Assembly: GCF_001708445.1 (NCBI RefSeq)
Contig: NZ_CP015637.1
Location: 1,737,001-1,801,000, forward strand
Reading direction: 5' to 3'
Length of the DNA: 64,000 nucleotides
Source of the DNA: Pseudomonas fluorescens
GTDB taxonomy: Bacteria > Pseudomonadota > Gammaproteobacteria > Pseudomonadales > Pseudomonadaceae
The notes below the pieces were generated by a model that saw nothing but the letters and a program-made list of their open reading frames with translations, was not told the origin of the DNA and did no database searches. Within the stretch, counting starts at the first letter, position 1. Every line of letters starts with the position of its first letter. This document shows, piece by piece, positions 32,771 through 41,198 of this stretch. Made by a program: the position numbers and the translations under genes.

Positions 32771-34273
32771 TTATTGCAACGTCTTTCTCCATTCGATCTT
32801 TCGTTCCGCAATGCGCAATACAAACACGCGAAGCCCGACCAGTACGTAGGTGACGGCGAGAGAAAAAGCCATGGTAAAGATGTTATTAAAATCAAGCATG
32901 TCAAACAGTGCTTTCATGGGAAACAGCGAAGACAGTGTGATGGCGGCAGGAACAAATATGGCCTCGGCGTACCAGGTGCCCACCACTTTTACTTTCAGTT
33001 TGCGAAAAATGATGGGTGAGCATATCGCGACATAACACACGTTCAGGATCATCCAGGGCCATGCGCTTCCGTTCAGTCCATAGTGCGTAGCCAAGTAGTA
33101 GGTGAGCGGGACCATAAAGACCACCGCTGTGGCGTTCTGCCAAACACTGAAGCGTGTCCAGCCGTGGGCCAGTTGCAGTGCGTAAGGCATCTGCATGAAT
33201 GAGTAGAGCATGGTCCCGACAGCCAGCATCAACAATGGCGTATTCGCCAGCGCTGCAACGTTTGCATCTCGCGTCCAGAAGAACAGCAGAGGCTGGCTGT
33301 ACAGCGCCACCCAGATAGAGAACGGAATGACCAGCAACGAGAGTACCTGGCTGGCTCTTGTAAAGGTGCGAAGTGTTTCGTCGCCGTTCTGGGTCGCTAC
33401 AAGCGCGACAAGTTTTGGGTAGTACACGTTGAATATGGGAGAGATCAACCTGAACGCCACTGAACCGACGGTCCAGGCGAGCATGTAGCAGCCGAAGTCT
33501 TTTAAAGAAAGTATTTTCGAGAGAATAATCTTGTCAACTTGCATTAATAAGAAGGCAAGAATATTGGTGGCGCCCACTCCGGCGGCAAAACCGCCCAGGC
33601 GTCGAATAGTGTCGATGGAAAATATCTGAACGGCTTTCCAGTCCGGTAAGTGGTTGATCAACTGCGTGCGCAGTACCAGAACGGTGACCAAGCTATTAAT
33701 GCACTGCCATATCAGGAACCATTCTACCGTCGGAGAAACGAGCCATAACACCACCGCGGCGCCTGCTGCACGAGTTGTTGCAAAAAACGAACTGATTGTG
33801 TTGAGCGTGACGTGCTTTTGAAGGCCGATCAAACTGCCGTAGTAGAACGCGATTGGAAACTGCAGCCACAGTGCGATCCCCATGATTCTCAGCGACTGGG
33901 TGACCGATTCAATGTTGTCCGCACTGACCGTCAGCCAGTGATCTGCGATCAGTGGAGCCAGCAGCAGGACGCCCGTACCAACAGTCGTCGCCACGCCCCA
34001 GAAGATGCACTCAACGCTTTTAAGTGTGAGGACGACTTTCTGTTTGTCGGCGGCAGATGCGCCTTCATGTGTGGACGCTTCTCTTGTCGCGACGGCACCA
34101 AAGCCGCCGTCAAACATGGACATGGCTGAAGAGAGGATGATAAAGAAACCAACAAGTCCGTAACCCTCCACACCAATGAACTTGAGGTAAAGGGGAACAA
34201 AACAGATCCCCATCAGGGCCATCCAGCCTTGCCCCAAGAAGTTTGCCGAAATGTTTTTAAACATACCGCTCAT
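32771..34273 (-). CDS. wzx: O-antigen flippase Wzx (polysaccharide biosynthesis protein)
   Basis: Polytopic inner-membrane protein of 500 residues with about 12-14 hydrophobic segments and the PST/Wzx N-terminus (NISANFLGQGWMALMGICFVPLYLKFIG). It should flip the undecaprenyl-linked O-unit to the periplasm. It is the first well-supported gene of the minus-strand operon and has GAGGGTGA upstream as a ribosome-binding region. A Wzx normally works with a Wzy polymerase and Wzz; neither is recognisable in this window. Assignment is good. Confidence 0.87.
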   Translation of the reverse strand: MSGMFKNISANFLGQGWMALMGICFVPLYLKFIGVEGYGLVGFFIILSSAMSMFDGGFGAVATREASTHEGASAADKQKVVLTLKSVECIFWGVATTVGTGVLLLAPLIADHWLTVSADNIESVTQSLRIMGIALWLQFPIAFYYGSLIGLQKHVTLNTISSFFATTRAAGAAVVLWLVSPTVEWFLIWQCINSLVTVLVLRTQLINHLPDWKAVQIFSIDTIRRLGGFAAGVGATNILAFLLMQVDKIILSKILSLKDFGCYMLAWTVGSVAFRLISPIFNVYYPKLVALVATQNGDETLRTFTRASQVLSLLVIPFSIWVALYSQPLLFFWTRDANVAALANTPLLMLAVGTMLYSFMQMPYALQLAHGWTRFSVWQNATAVVFMVPLTYYLATHYGLNGSAWPWMILNVCYVAICSPIIFRKLKVKVVGTWYAEAIFVPAAITLSSLFPMKALFDMLDFNNIFTMAFSLAVTYVLVGLRVFVLRIAERKIEWRKTLQ

Positions 34274-34560
34274 TCACAGTCACCCTCGACATCGCCGCCA
34301 GGCAGGCGTAGCGCATTCGGAAATTCGCAGAAATCGAACGCATGTTTCGATTGAATGGGTGAAATACGTTCTGGCGACATGACCCTTAGCCACAGCAAAT
34401 AATGAGGGTTGACTTCATTTTGATAACAGGAATTGGCGGTGCGGCCGAGAGTACGTTTGAGGGGGCGTTGGCTGTTTTCAGAAAGGAGTGTGTCCCGCTC
34501 TTCATAGGAAACCTGGCCTTCCAATGCCTTATAAAACCGCTCAGTCAATCTGACAGGCAC
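34270..34560 (-). CDS. Doubtful hypothetical ORF upstream of wzx
   Basis: Open frame of 96 residues starting GTG, whose TGA overlaps the wzx ATG (ATGA), the same coupling seen elsewhere in the operon. Composition is plausible for a protein (ERFYKALEGQVSYEERD, NPHYLLWLRVMSPERIS), but no domain is recognised and no good ribosome-binding site was seen. It could be the 3' remnant of a lost operon gene or chance. Listed with low confidence. Confidence 0.3.
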   Translation of the reverse strand: MPVRLTERFYKALEGQVSYEERDTLLSENSQRPLKRTLGRTANSCYQNEVNPHYLLWLRVMSPERISPIQSKHAFDFCEFPNALRLPGGDVEGDCE

Positions 34561-35236
34561 ATCAATCTCTCTGTAAGACGAGCGCTAAAGGACGATGGGC
34601 AGGCGGGAAGCCTAGCATGACGTAGGCACATTAAACAGTCTTGAGGCCTGCGCAGGTTCTTGAATTTGCGCCTGAAAAGGGATGTCGGAGCGAGGGAGCC
34701 ACTGGCTTGCATACTCGGGAACTTTCGCAAGGTCGAGCGTGGCCGGTGGGTGTGCAATTCAGAAGAATCGTACAGAATTTCCCGCCAAAGCCGACTCAGT
34801 TTGCCTGGGGTAGGGCGGTTGTGGCTTTCAGCCTTGGCATCCGGGCTGCGGCAAGCAGGTTCATGGGGGCTCAACATGCACGGAGTCACGCGCTGCAACG
34901 CTTGAGCCCCTGCTGTTTCTTCGGAGTGCCCAGTCTCAAGTGGTACTCTAGTGCGCCTCGCGATCAGCGGGTACGGATATGCAGGGACGGGCCTTTGCGA
35001 AGGCCGTGATGAATAGGCGTGTTGTCTTCGAATCGTGCGCGTCGAAACAGGCGTGGGCGCATGGCGTAGTGGCGATGAGATGGCTTAAAGAAATGTTCAA
35101 AATCAGCGGGCCGGGTCAAAATGGTTTCGCGGTTTACGTCGCGCATTGCGAATGCCTGCGGTCTACGTGCTTTTACGTTTGGAAATAGCTTGGAAGAACA
35201 TTTTGAATGTGTGTATAGGCGGTTGGAGAATGCGGG
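34561..35236. other. Gene-poor spacer between the two divergent O-antigen operons
   Basis: About 680 bases between the minus-strand wzx operon and plus-strand wbpV. Short frames on both strands look like shadows (Arg/Ser/Pro-rich, no domains). It should contain promoters for both operons. No JUMPstart-like element could be identified. It may be scar tissue from gene replacement at a locus known to be exchanged between strains. Confidence 0.4.
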
Positions 35237-36205
35237 TTGAGTCATAAGAAAACATTCTTCGTGACCGGAGCAAACGGCTTTGTTGGCGCTGCGGTGGTAG
35301 AGCGTCTGGCGTTGATGGGCGATTGCCAGGTGCGTGCACTTGTGCGTCGTGACGGCGTGGTGTTGCCGGGAACGGCAACCCCCGTCCGTGTCGGTGAGAA
35401 CTACCTTGCCGGAGAGGACCTTCCTCTTGCCGGCGTAGACGCGCTGATTCATTGTGCGGCGCGTGTTCACATCATGTCCGACGCATCCAGCGATCCGATT
35501 TCAGAGTATCGCAAGGTTAACGTAGATGGGACGTTGAGGTTGGCAGAGCAAGCTGCGCGGGCAGGTGTAAAGCGCTTCGTCTTTATCAGCTCAATCAAGG
35601 TCAACGGGGAGGGCACTCGCGTTGGCGAGGCCTATAAGGCGGATGACCTTCCCGCGCCGTCCAGCCCTTATGGCATTTCCAAAATGGAGGCAGAGCAGCA
35701 ACTTCGGCTGCTGGCGCAAAGGACCGGCATGGACGTCGTTATTATTCGTCCGGTTCTCGTGTACGGACCGGACGTGAAGGCAAACTTCCATAGCATGATG
35801 GTGTGTCTGAATAAAGGTATTCCCTTGCCGTTGGGGGCGGTCCGTGGCCAGCGCAGTCTGGTGGCGCTGGATAATCTGGTGGATCTGATTGTGACGTGCC
35901 TTCACCATCCTGCCGCCGCCAACCAGACATTCCTGGTGAGCGATGGCGAAGACATGTCCACCACTGCACTGTTGAAGCGTATTGGGGCCGCACTGGGCAA
36001 GCCCGCGCGGCTGATTCCTGTGCCCGAGCCCTTGTTGCGCTGGTGCATGGTGCTGATTGGGCGCAAAGGCGTCGGTCAGCGTCTGTGTGGGTCGTTACAG
36101 GTTGATATCAAGAAAACGCGTGACCTCCTGGGATGGACGCCTCCTTCCACGGTGGCGGTTGCTCTGCGCAAGACCGCTGAACGTTTTCAGGAAAAGTCGA
36201 AGTAG
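35237..36205 (+). CDS. wbpV: NAD-dependent epimerase/dehydratase, WbpV-like
   Basis: SDR-extended protein of 322 residues: FVTGANGFVG cofactor loop and YGISKMEAEQ catalytic Tyr/Lys. Related proteins next to wbpL and wbpM reduce the 4-keto-6-deoxy-HexNAc made by WbpM, giving UDP-QuiNAc or UDP-FucNAc. The start is TTG: GGAG at 35225-35228 sits eight bases before it, and a UAG closes the frame further up. An ATG at 35230 opens only a five-codon peptide overlapping this start. wbpL follows. Confidence 0.85.
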   Translation: MSHKKTFFVTGANGFVGAAVVERLALMGDCQVRALVRRDGVVLPGTATPVRVGENYLAGEDLPLAGVDALIHCAARVHIMSDASSDPISEYRKVNVDGTLRLAEQAARAGVKRFVFISSIKVNGEGTRVGEAYKADDLPAPSSPYGISKMEAEQQLRLLAQRTGMDVVIIRPVLVYGPDVKANFHSMMVCLNKGIPLPLGAVRGQRSLVALDNLVDLIVTCLHHPAAANQTFLVSDGEDMSTTALLKRIGAALGKPARLIPVPEPLLRWCMVLIGRKGVGQRLCGSLQVDIKKTRDLLGWTPPSTVAVALRKTAERFQEKSK

Positions 36206-36242
36206 TGGGCTCTTTTGACAAGAGCCGGAATTGGAGTCGTTG

Positions 36243-37262
36243 ATGAACCACTTTGTATGGCTTGCGCCTGTCGTCGTAGCCCTTGCATTTTTCTTGACCT
36301 GGTTATTGCGCCGCTATGCGTTGGCCCGAAGCTTGATCGATGTGCCTAACGCGCGTAGCTCCCACTCGGTTCCGACACCTCGGGGTGGCGGCGTCGCGAT
36401 TGTTGTGAGCTTTCTGGTCACATTGGTCATACTGTTCTTCAGTGACGACGTCCCCCGGACTGTCATTTGGGCGCTTCTGGGGGCGGGCGCTGTGGTGGCC
36501 CTGCTTGGGTTTCTTGATGACCATGGCCACATCGCGGCGCGTTGGCGTTTGCTGGGCCACTTCAGCGCAGCCCTTTGGGTGCTGTTCTGGCTAGGCGGCT
36601 TGCCTGCGATCAGTTTGCCCTGGGGGATGGTTGATCTGGGATGGATGGGCCACGTCCTCGCTGTTTTTTATCTGGTGTGGATGCTCAACCTTTACAATTT
36701 CATGGACGGTATCGACGGCTTGGCAAGTGTTGAGGCGATGTGCGCCTGCCTCGGTGCTTGCCTAGTCTATGGGTTGGCTGGACATCCGACGCTCATCTGG
36801 ATGCCTCTGTTGTTGAGCATGGCGGTGCTTGGCTTCCTCTATTGGAATTTCCCGCTAGCGAGAATATTCATGGGGGATGCCGGCAGCGGTTTTCTAGGGC
36901 TTATCCTGGGTGGCTTTTCCCTGGTGGCGGCTTGGCAAGACGCGAACCTGCTCTGGGTGTGGCTGATTCTTCTGGGCGTTTTTGTTGTCGATGCGACCTT
37001 TACCTTGAGTCGCCGGCTGATGCGAGGTGACAAAGTCTATGAAGCCCATCGCAGTCATGCCTATCAATTCGCGTCGCGTAAAGTGGGTCGGCATTCGCCG
37101 GTGACATTGTCGGTTCTGGCGATCAATCTGTTTTGGTTGACGCCCATTGCCATTGGCGTAGGTGTGTTAGGCCTGAACGGCGTGCTTGGACTGGTTGTTG
37201 CATATGTTCCGCTAATCGTGCTGGCTGTGAAGTACAACGCGGGTGAGTTGGAAGCAGGCTGA
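36243..37262 (+). CDS. wbpL: Initiating glycosyl-1-phosphate transferase, WbpL/WecA family
   Basis: Polytopic MraY/WecA-superfamily protein of 339 residues that moves a HexNAc-1-phosphate (FucNAc or QuiNAc in Pseudomonas) to undecaprenyl phosphate, starting each O-unit. Conserved cytoplasmic loops are visible: FLDDHGHIAARWRLL, NFMDGIDGLAS and ARIFMGDAGSGFLG. The ATG at 36243 was chosen over an in-frame TTG at 36231 because GGAG lies six bases before it. About ten hydrophobic segments. It lies between wbpV and wbpM. Confidence 0.92.
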   Translation: MNHFVWLAPVVVALAFFLTWLLRRYALARSLIDVPNARSSHSVPTPRGGGVAIVVSFLVTLVILFFSDDVPRTVIWALLGAGAVVALLGFLDDHGHIAARWRLLGHFSAALWVLFWLGGLPAISLPWGMVDLGWMGHVLAVFYLVWMLNLYNFMDGIDGLASVEAMCACLGACLVYGLAGHPTLIWMPLLLSMAVLGFLYWNFPLARIFMGDAGSGFLGLILGGFSLVAAWQDANLLWVWLILLGVFVVDATFTLSRRLMRGDKVYEAHRSHAYQFASRKVGRHSPVTLSVLAINLFWLTPIAIGVGVLGLNGVLGLVVAYVPLIVLAVKYNAGELEAG

Positions 37263-37374
37263 ACGCGCTCGCAGCCAACGGGCGTTAGTGTCAAGCTGCT
37301 CGCACGTAGCAGTGGAGTCAAGCAATTACAGGGTGGCGGCAGGAATAGGAGCAGCACAGGTGTTTGAGGAGTTT

Positions 37375-39369
37375 ATGGGTACTATCCGGTCATATCTTCT
37401 GGGGCTTCCCCGACGGCGCAAGCGTGTCTTGCAAGTCATCACAGACGTTTTTCTGGTCTGGATAGCTTTGTGGATGGCGTTCGTCGTTCGTTTGGGGGTG
37501 GACGATATGATCAACCCTGTCGCGCAGCACCGCTGGTTGTTTCTAAGCGCACCGGTCGTGGCTATCCCGTTGTTCATCCGTTTTGGCATGTACCGCGCCG
37601 TGATGCGTTACTTCGGTAACGACGCCTTGATTGTGATAATCAAGGCCGTCAGCCTTTCATCGCTGATACTTGGGATCGTGGTTTATTTATATAGTAATCA
37701 TCAAGTTGTAGTACCGCGCTCGATCATCTTCAACTATTGGTGGCTGAGCCTGATATTGGTGGGCGGCTTGCGTCTGGCCATGCGTCAGTATTTCCTGGGC
37801 GATTGGTTTACTGCGGCGCAGCACGTGCCCTTCACCAGCCGGGAGGACGGCCTGCCGCGTGTGGCGATCTACGGCGCGGGGGCTGCGGGTAATCAGTTGG
37901 TGGCTGCTTTGCGCATGGGGCGTGTCATGCGACCTGTCGCGTTTATTGACGACGATGATGGCATTTCCGACCGAGTCATTTCGGGCCTGCAGGTATACAA
38001 GCCCCGGCACATTCTGCGCATGATGGATGCAACCGGGGCCCAGGAAATTCTGCTGGCCATCCCTTCGTCCAATAGAGCCCGGCGACGGGAAATCCTGGAG
38101 TTCCTCGAAGGTTTTCCATTGCATGTTCGCAGCGTGCCGGGGTTCATGGACCTCGCCAGCGGCCGGGTGAAGGTCGATGACATCCAGGAAGTCGATATCG
38201 CTGATTTGCTTGGAAGGGATCCGGTGCCAGCACAAGCGGAACTGCTGGAACATTGCATTACGCGGCAAAGCGTTCTGGTGACTGGGGCGGGTGGCTCCAT
38301 CGGAGCCGAATTGTGCCGTCAGATCCTGACGCTCAATCCCACGACATTACTGTTGTTGGAGCACAGCGAGTTCAATCTTTACAGCATCATGTCCGAGCTC
38401 GAACAGCGAATTACCCGTGAATCGCTTTCTGTCCGGTTGCTACCCATCCTTGGGTCGGTGCGTAACCAGGGCAAACTCCTGGACGTCATGAAAACGTGGC
38501 ACGTCGATACCGTTTACCACGCGGCAGCCTATAAACACGTGCCTATGGTTGAGCACAATATTGCCGAAGGCGTTTTGAACAACGTAGTCGGCACGCTGAA
38601 CACTGCACAAGCCGCGCTTCAGGCCGGTGTCGCTAACTTTGTACTCATCTCAACAGACAAGGCCGTACGCCCGACGAACGTCATGGGCAGCACCAAGCGC
38701 CTTGCCGAACTGACGCTGCAAGCACTCAGCCGTGAGCTGGCCCCCGTGTTGTTCGGCGACAAGGCTAATGTTTCACGGGTCAACAAAACCCGTTTCACCA
38801 TGGTCCGGTTCGGCAATGTACTGGGCTCTTCCGGCTCGGTGATCCCCCTGTTTCACAAGCAAATCAAGTCGGGTGGGCCTATCACCGTCACCCATCCGAA
38901 AATTACACGCTACTTCATGACGATCCCGGAAGCCGCACAGCTGGTCATTCAGGCAGGCTCCATGGGGCTTGGGGGCGATGTGTTTGTGTTGGACATGGGG
39001 GAGCCGGTGAAAATCGTCGAGCTGGCAGAGCGGATGATTCATCTGTCCGGCCTGAGCGTTCGTTCTGACAAGAACGCTCACGGCGACATCGCAATCGTGT
39101 TCACGGGACTGCGCCCCGGCGAAAAGCTTTACGAAGAGTTACTGATCGGCGACAACGTCGTTGCTACCCAGCACCCAATGATCATGAGTGCCAACGAGGA
39201 CCACCTGTCGTGGGACACCCTCAAAGGCAAGTTGACCGAACTGCTGTCCGCCGTGGAGCAGGACGACTACACCCGCGTTCGCCAGCTACTGCGCGACACC
39301 GTCAGCGGCTATTCGCCGGACGGTGAAATTGTCGACTGGATCTACCAGCAGCGACGCCTGGAACCGTGA
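37375..39369 (+). CDS. wbpM: UDP-GlcNAc 4,6-dehydratase, WbpM/PglF type
   Basis: 664 residues, as in P. aeruginosa WbpM. The N-terminal third holds four membrane segments. A CoA-binding-like Rossmann domain follows (VAIYGAGAAGNQ). The C-terminal catalytic SDR domain has VTGAGGSIGAELCRQ and STDKAVRPTNVMGSTKR; Met-Gly-Ser-Thr-Lys replaces the usual YxxxK, the known WbpM trait. It makes UDP-4-keto-6-deoxy-HexNAc, feeding WbpV and WbpL. The ATG was set after GAGGAG; a 112-base gap follows wbpL and a terminator follows the gene. Confidence 0.95.
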   Translation: MGTIRSYLLGLPRRRKRVLQVITDVFLVWIALWMAFVVRLGVDDMINPVAQHRWLFLSAPVVAIPLFIRFGMYRAVMRYFGNDALIVIIKAVSLSSLILGIVVYLYSNHQVVVPRSIIFNYWWLSLILVGGLRLAMRQYFLGDWFTAAQHVPFTSREDGLPRVAIYGAGAAGNQLVAALRMGRVMRPVAFIDDDDGISDRVISGLQVYKPRHILRMMDATGAQEILLAIPSSNRARRREILEFLEGFPLHVRSVPGFMDLASGRVKVDDIQEVDIADLLGRDPVPAQAELLEHCITRQSVLVTGAGGSIGAELCRQILTLNPTTLLLLEHSEFNLYSIMSELEQRITRESLSVRLLPILGSVRNQGKLLDVMKTWHVDTVYHAAAYKHVPMVEHNIAEGVLNNVVGTLNTAQAALQAGVANFVLISTDKAVRPTNVMGSTKRLAELTLQALSRELAPVLFGDKANVSRVNKTRFTMVRFGNVLGSSGSVIPLFHKQIKSGGPITVTHPKITRYFMTIPEAAQLVIQAGSMGLGGDVFVLDMGEPVKIVELAERMIHLSGLSVRSDKNAHGDIAIVFTGLRPGEKLYEELLIGDNVVATQHPMIMSANEDHLSWDTLKGKLTELLSAVEQDDYTRVRQLLRDTVSGYSPDGEIVDWIYQQRRLEP

Positions 39370-39424
39370 GCTAACACCCTGTTACTCACCCGTTTTTGAC
39401 TCCTGCCAAACATCACCTAAGTTT

Positions 39425-39452
39425 GAAAGGCAGCTTAGGAAAGCTGCTTTTC
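39425..39452 (+). terminator. Intrinsic terminator after wbpM
   Basis: GCAGCTT and AAGCTGC pair around an AGGA loop, extended by flanking A and T runs (GAAAG before, TTTTC after). It lies 56 bases after the wbpM stop and closes the wbpV-L-M transcript. Confidence 0.85.
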
Positions 39453-39478
39453 CCTCATTGATGTCATGGAGTGTCGCA

Positions 39479-39811
39479 ATGCAAAATATCTACCTTACTT
39501 CCCTAATCTTCGCCTTCCTCACCACGCTCTCCGTCACCACCACCGCTGCCCCGTCGATCAAACCCGAACCCCCAACCCCCATGGCGGCGCAGATGGTGCA
39601 GGTCGAGCAAGCCGCCAAGGTCAACCTGAATGCCGCCGACGCCGAAACCCTGCGTCGTGATCTCTTCGGCATCGGTGCCGCCAAGGCCAAGGCGATCATT
39701 GCCTACCGCGAAAGCAACGGGCCGTTCGCGGCGGTGGATGAGTTACTGGAGGTAAAGGGCATCGGCAAGGCGCTGTTGGAGAAGAACCGCGAGAGGCTCT
39801 CGATCAACTAA
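39479..39811 (+). CDS. comEA: ComEA-type helix-hairpin-helix DNA-binding protein
   Basis: 110 residues: an N-terminal signal peptide or membrane anchor (about 1-24, ending TTTAAP), a proline-rich linker, then a ComEA HhH domain (VNLNAADAETL ... GIGAAKAKAIIAYRESNGPFAAVDELLEVKGIGKALLEKN). Such secreted proteins bind DNA non-specifically in the periplasm and take part in DNA uptake in competent species. Its place after wbpM is conserved in Pseudomonas. Whether it serves competence here is not shown. Confidence 0.88.
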   Translation: MQNIYLTSLIFAFLTTLSVTTTAAPSIKPEPPTPMAAQMVQVEQAAKVNLNAADAETLRRDLFGIGAAKAKAIIAYRESNGPFAAVDELLEVKGIGKALLEKNRERLSIN

Positions 39812-39818
39812 GGGGAGG

Positions 39819-39842
39819 AGGCCGGTCACTGACCGGCCTTTT
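39819..39842. terminator. Bidirectional terminator shared by comEA and the TetR gene
   Basis: AGGCCGGTC and GACCGGCCT pair around a three-base loop, followed by TTTTCGTTTT on the plus strand. It starts 8 bases after comEA and overlaps the last codons of the convergent TetR gene, so the hairpin is partly coding. Confidence 0.85.
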
Positions 39843-40404
39843 CGTTTTCTGGAATCTGCGCCTTCAGGCTCTCACGTGCCACTTCCATGATGCGCGCGGA
39901 CAGTTCCGTATTCTCGACACTCCTGGCCAGTACCAATGCACCCACCAGGGTCGACATCATCACCAGGCTTTGCGCATCGCCACGTCCATCACCTAACGCC
40001 GTTTCAATCTGCTTGAGCCTTGCGCCAAGCACGTCGTCGGTGGTTGTACTCGGTTGGCCCCTCAGGCCCAGTTCCGAAGACATGGTGGGCAGCGGGCATC
40101 CCTGATCCGGTGAGGTCAGGTGCCATTCCGACAGGTAACTATCAATAAATGCCTGCAGCGGCCGTTCCTGGCTGAACAGCATTTCGCAATGGGCATCCAA
40201 CTCCGCCGCGGCCGCCTGCAGAGCTTTCTCCACCAGTTCATCCTTGGATTTGAAGTGCGCATAGAACCCACCGTGGGTCAGGTTCAGCGCTTTCATCAGC
40301 GGCTGCAGGCCGGTGGCGCTTATACCGTCGCGGCGAAAGCGTGCGGAGGCTTCCTTGATGATGCGTTGGTGGGTCTGGGCTTTACGGTCGGGTGAGTAAC
40401 GCAT
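39826..40404 (-). CDS. TetR/AcrR family transcriptional regulator
   Basis: 192 residues. The N-terminal HTH is SARFRRDGISATGLQPLMKALNLTHGGFYAHFKSKDELVEKAL, and a TetR_C-like ligand domain follows. The GxxxTHGGFYxHFxSK pattern is close to the NemR/AcrR-like subgroup. It is divergent from the GntR gene with a 130-base intergenic region; the target is probably itself and/or genes elsewhere. The start MRYSPDRKAQTHQRI was preferred over an upstream extension. The inducer is unknown. Confidence 0.88.
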   Translation of the reverse strand: MRYSPDRKAQTHQRIIKEASARFRRDGISATGLQPLMKALNLTHGGFYAHFKSKDELVEKALQAAAAELDAHCEMLFSQERPLQAFIDSYLSEWHLTSPDQGCPLPTMSSELGLRGQPSTTTDDVLGARLKQIETALGDGRGDAQSLVMMSTLVGALVLARSVENTELSARIMEVARESLKAQIPENEKAGQ

Positions 40405-40512
40405 GAGGTTGCCTCGTGAGACGTAGCGGCACTTTAACGAAAGTTGTTTCTTTTTACACATCTACTCGGCGCTATAGGCTTTGGCATGAAACGTGATTAC
40501 GTCTTCCGCATG

Positions 40513-40527
40513 GATTGTTCAACAATC
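40513..40527. promoter_or_regulatory. Putative GntR (FadR/FCD-type) operator
   Basis: Perfect 15-base palindrome GATTGTT-C-AACAATC. Its core TTGT-TCA-ACAA fits the FadR-subfamily consensus TNGTNNNACNA exactly. It lies just before the start of the GntR gene, so autoregulation is the simplest reading. Confidence 0.65.
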
Positions 40528-40535
40528 GTGAGGTG

Positions 40536-41183
40536 ATGATGACGCTCAGTTTGTCTTTAGCTGACCAGATTGCCCTGGAGCTGCGGGCCGACATTATCGG
40601 TGGCCGGCTTTTGCCAGGGATGGCGTTGGTCGAGGCGGATCTGGTCAGGGCCTACAACGCGTCGCGCAATACGATTCGCGAGGCGTTGCATCGTTTGGGG
40701 CAGGAGGGCTTGACCCGCTATGTGCGTAACAAAGGGGTGATGGTCCGCCGGTTGGAGCGCGAGGAAGTGTGTGATCTGTTTGTCGTCCGCCGCACCTTGG
40801 AGTTGCAGGCTATTGCCCAGAGCGGCGCGCTGACGGGGGATCAATCCGAGCGCATGCAGAACGCGATCGAGGCCACGACCCTGGCTCGCGAGCGCGAGGA
40901 TTGGCGGGCGGTGGCGACCCACAGCCTGTTGTTCCATCAACAGATTGTCGGGCTGATGCGCAGCCCTTTGTTCGATGAGTTTTTCGCCCAGGTGATCGCT
41001 CAGTTGCGCCTGGTGTTTTGCGCGGCGCCCGATGAGCAGCGCTTCCAGTCGCCCTGGCTGGAGCGCGATCGTGAGATTTACGCGTTACTGGTCCAAGGCG
41101 ATAAACCCGCGGCAGGTGATGCGATGCGCGTGTATCTGGAGGATTCGGAACGCCTGTCGTTGGCCCTGTTTACCCACCCCTGA
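40536..41183 (+). CDS. GntR family transcriptional regulator (FCD domain)
   Basis: About 215 residues. The N-terminal winged helix is ELRADIIGGRLLPGMALVEADLVRAYNASRNTIREALHRLGQEGL; the all-helical FCD effector domain has FVVRRTLELQA and LLFHQQIVGLMRS. Starts at 40536 or 40539 follow GAGGTG; an upstream TTG at 40515 falls inside the operator palindrome and was rejected. It lies 15 bases before a DUF1989 gene, probably in one transcript. It likely controls use of an amine, urea-like or other nitrogen compound, judged only from the neighbours. Confidence 0.88.
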   Translation: MMTLSLSLADQIALELRADIIGGRLLPGMALVEADLVRAYNASRNTIREALHRLGQEGLTRYVRNKGVMVRRLEREEVCDLFVVRRTLELQAIAQSGALTGDQSERMQNAIEATTLAREREDWRAVATHSLLFHQQIVGLMRSPLFDEFFAQVIAQLRLVFCAAPDEQRFQSPWLERDREIYALLVQGDKPAAGDAMRVYLEDSERLSLALFTHP

Positions 41184-41198
41184 TCGAGGATCTGAATC

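Noticed and set aside
34641..35009. 122-residue plus-strand frame in the O-antigen spacer
   Set aside because: No ribosome-binding site, no recognisable domain, composition like random GC-rich translation.
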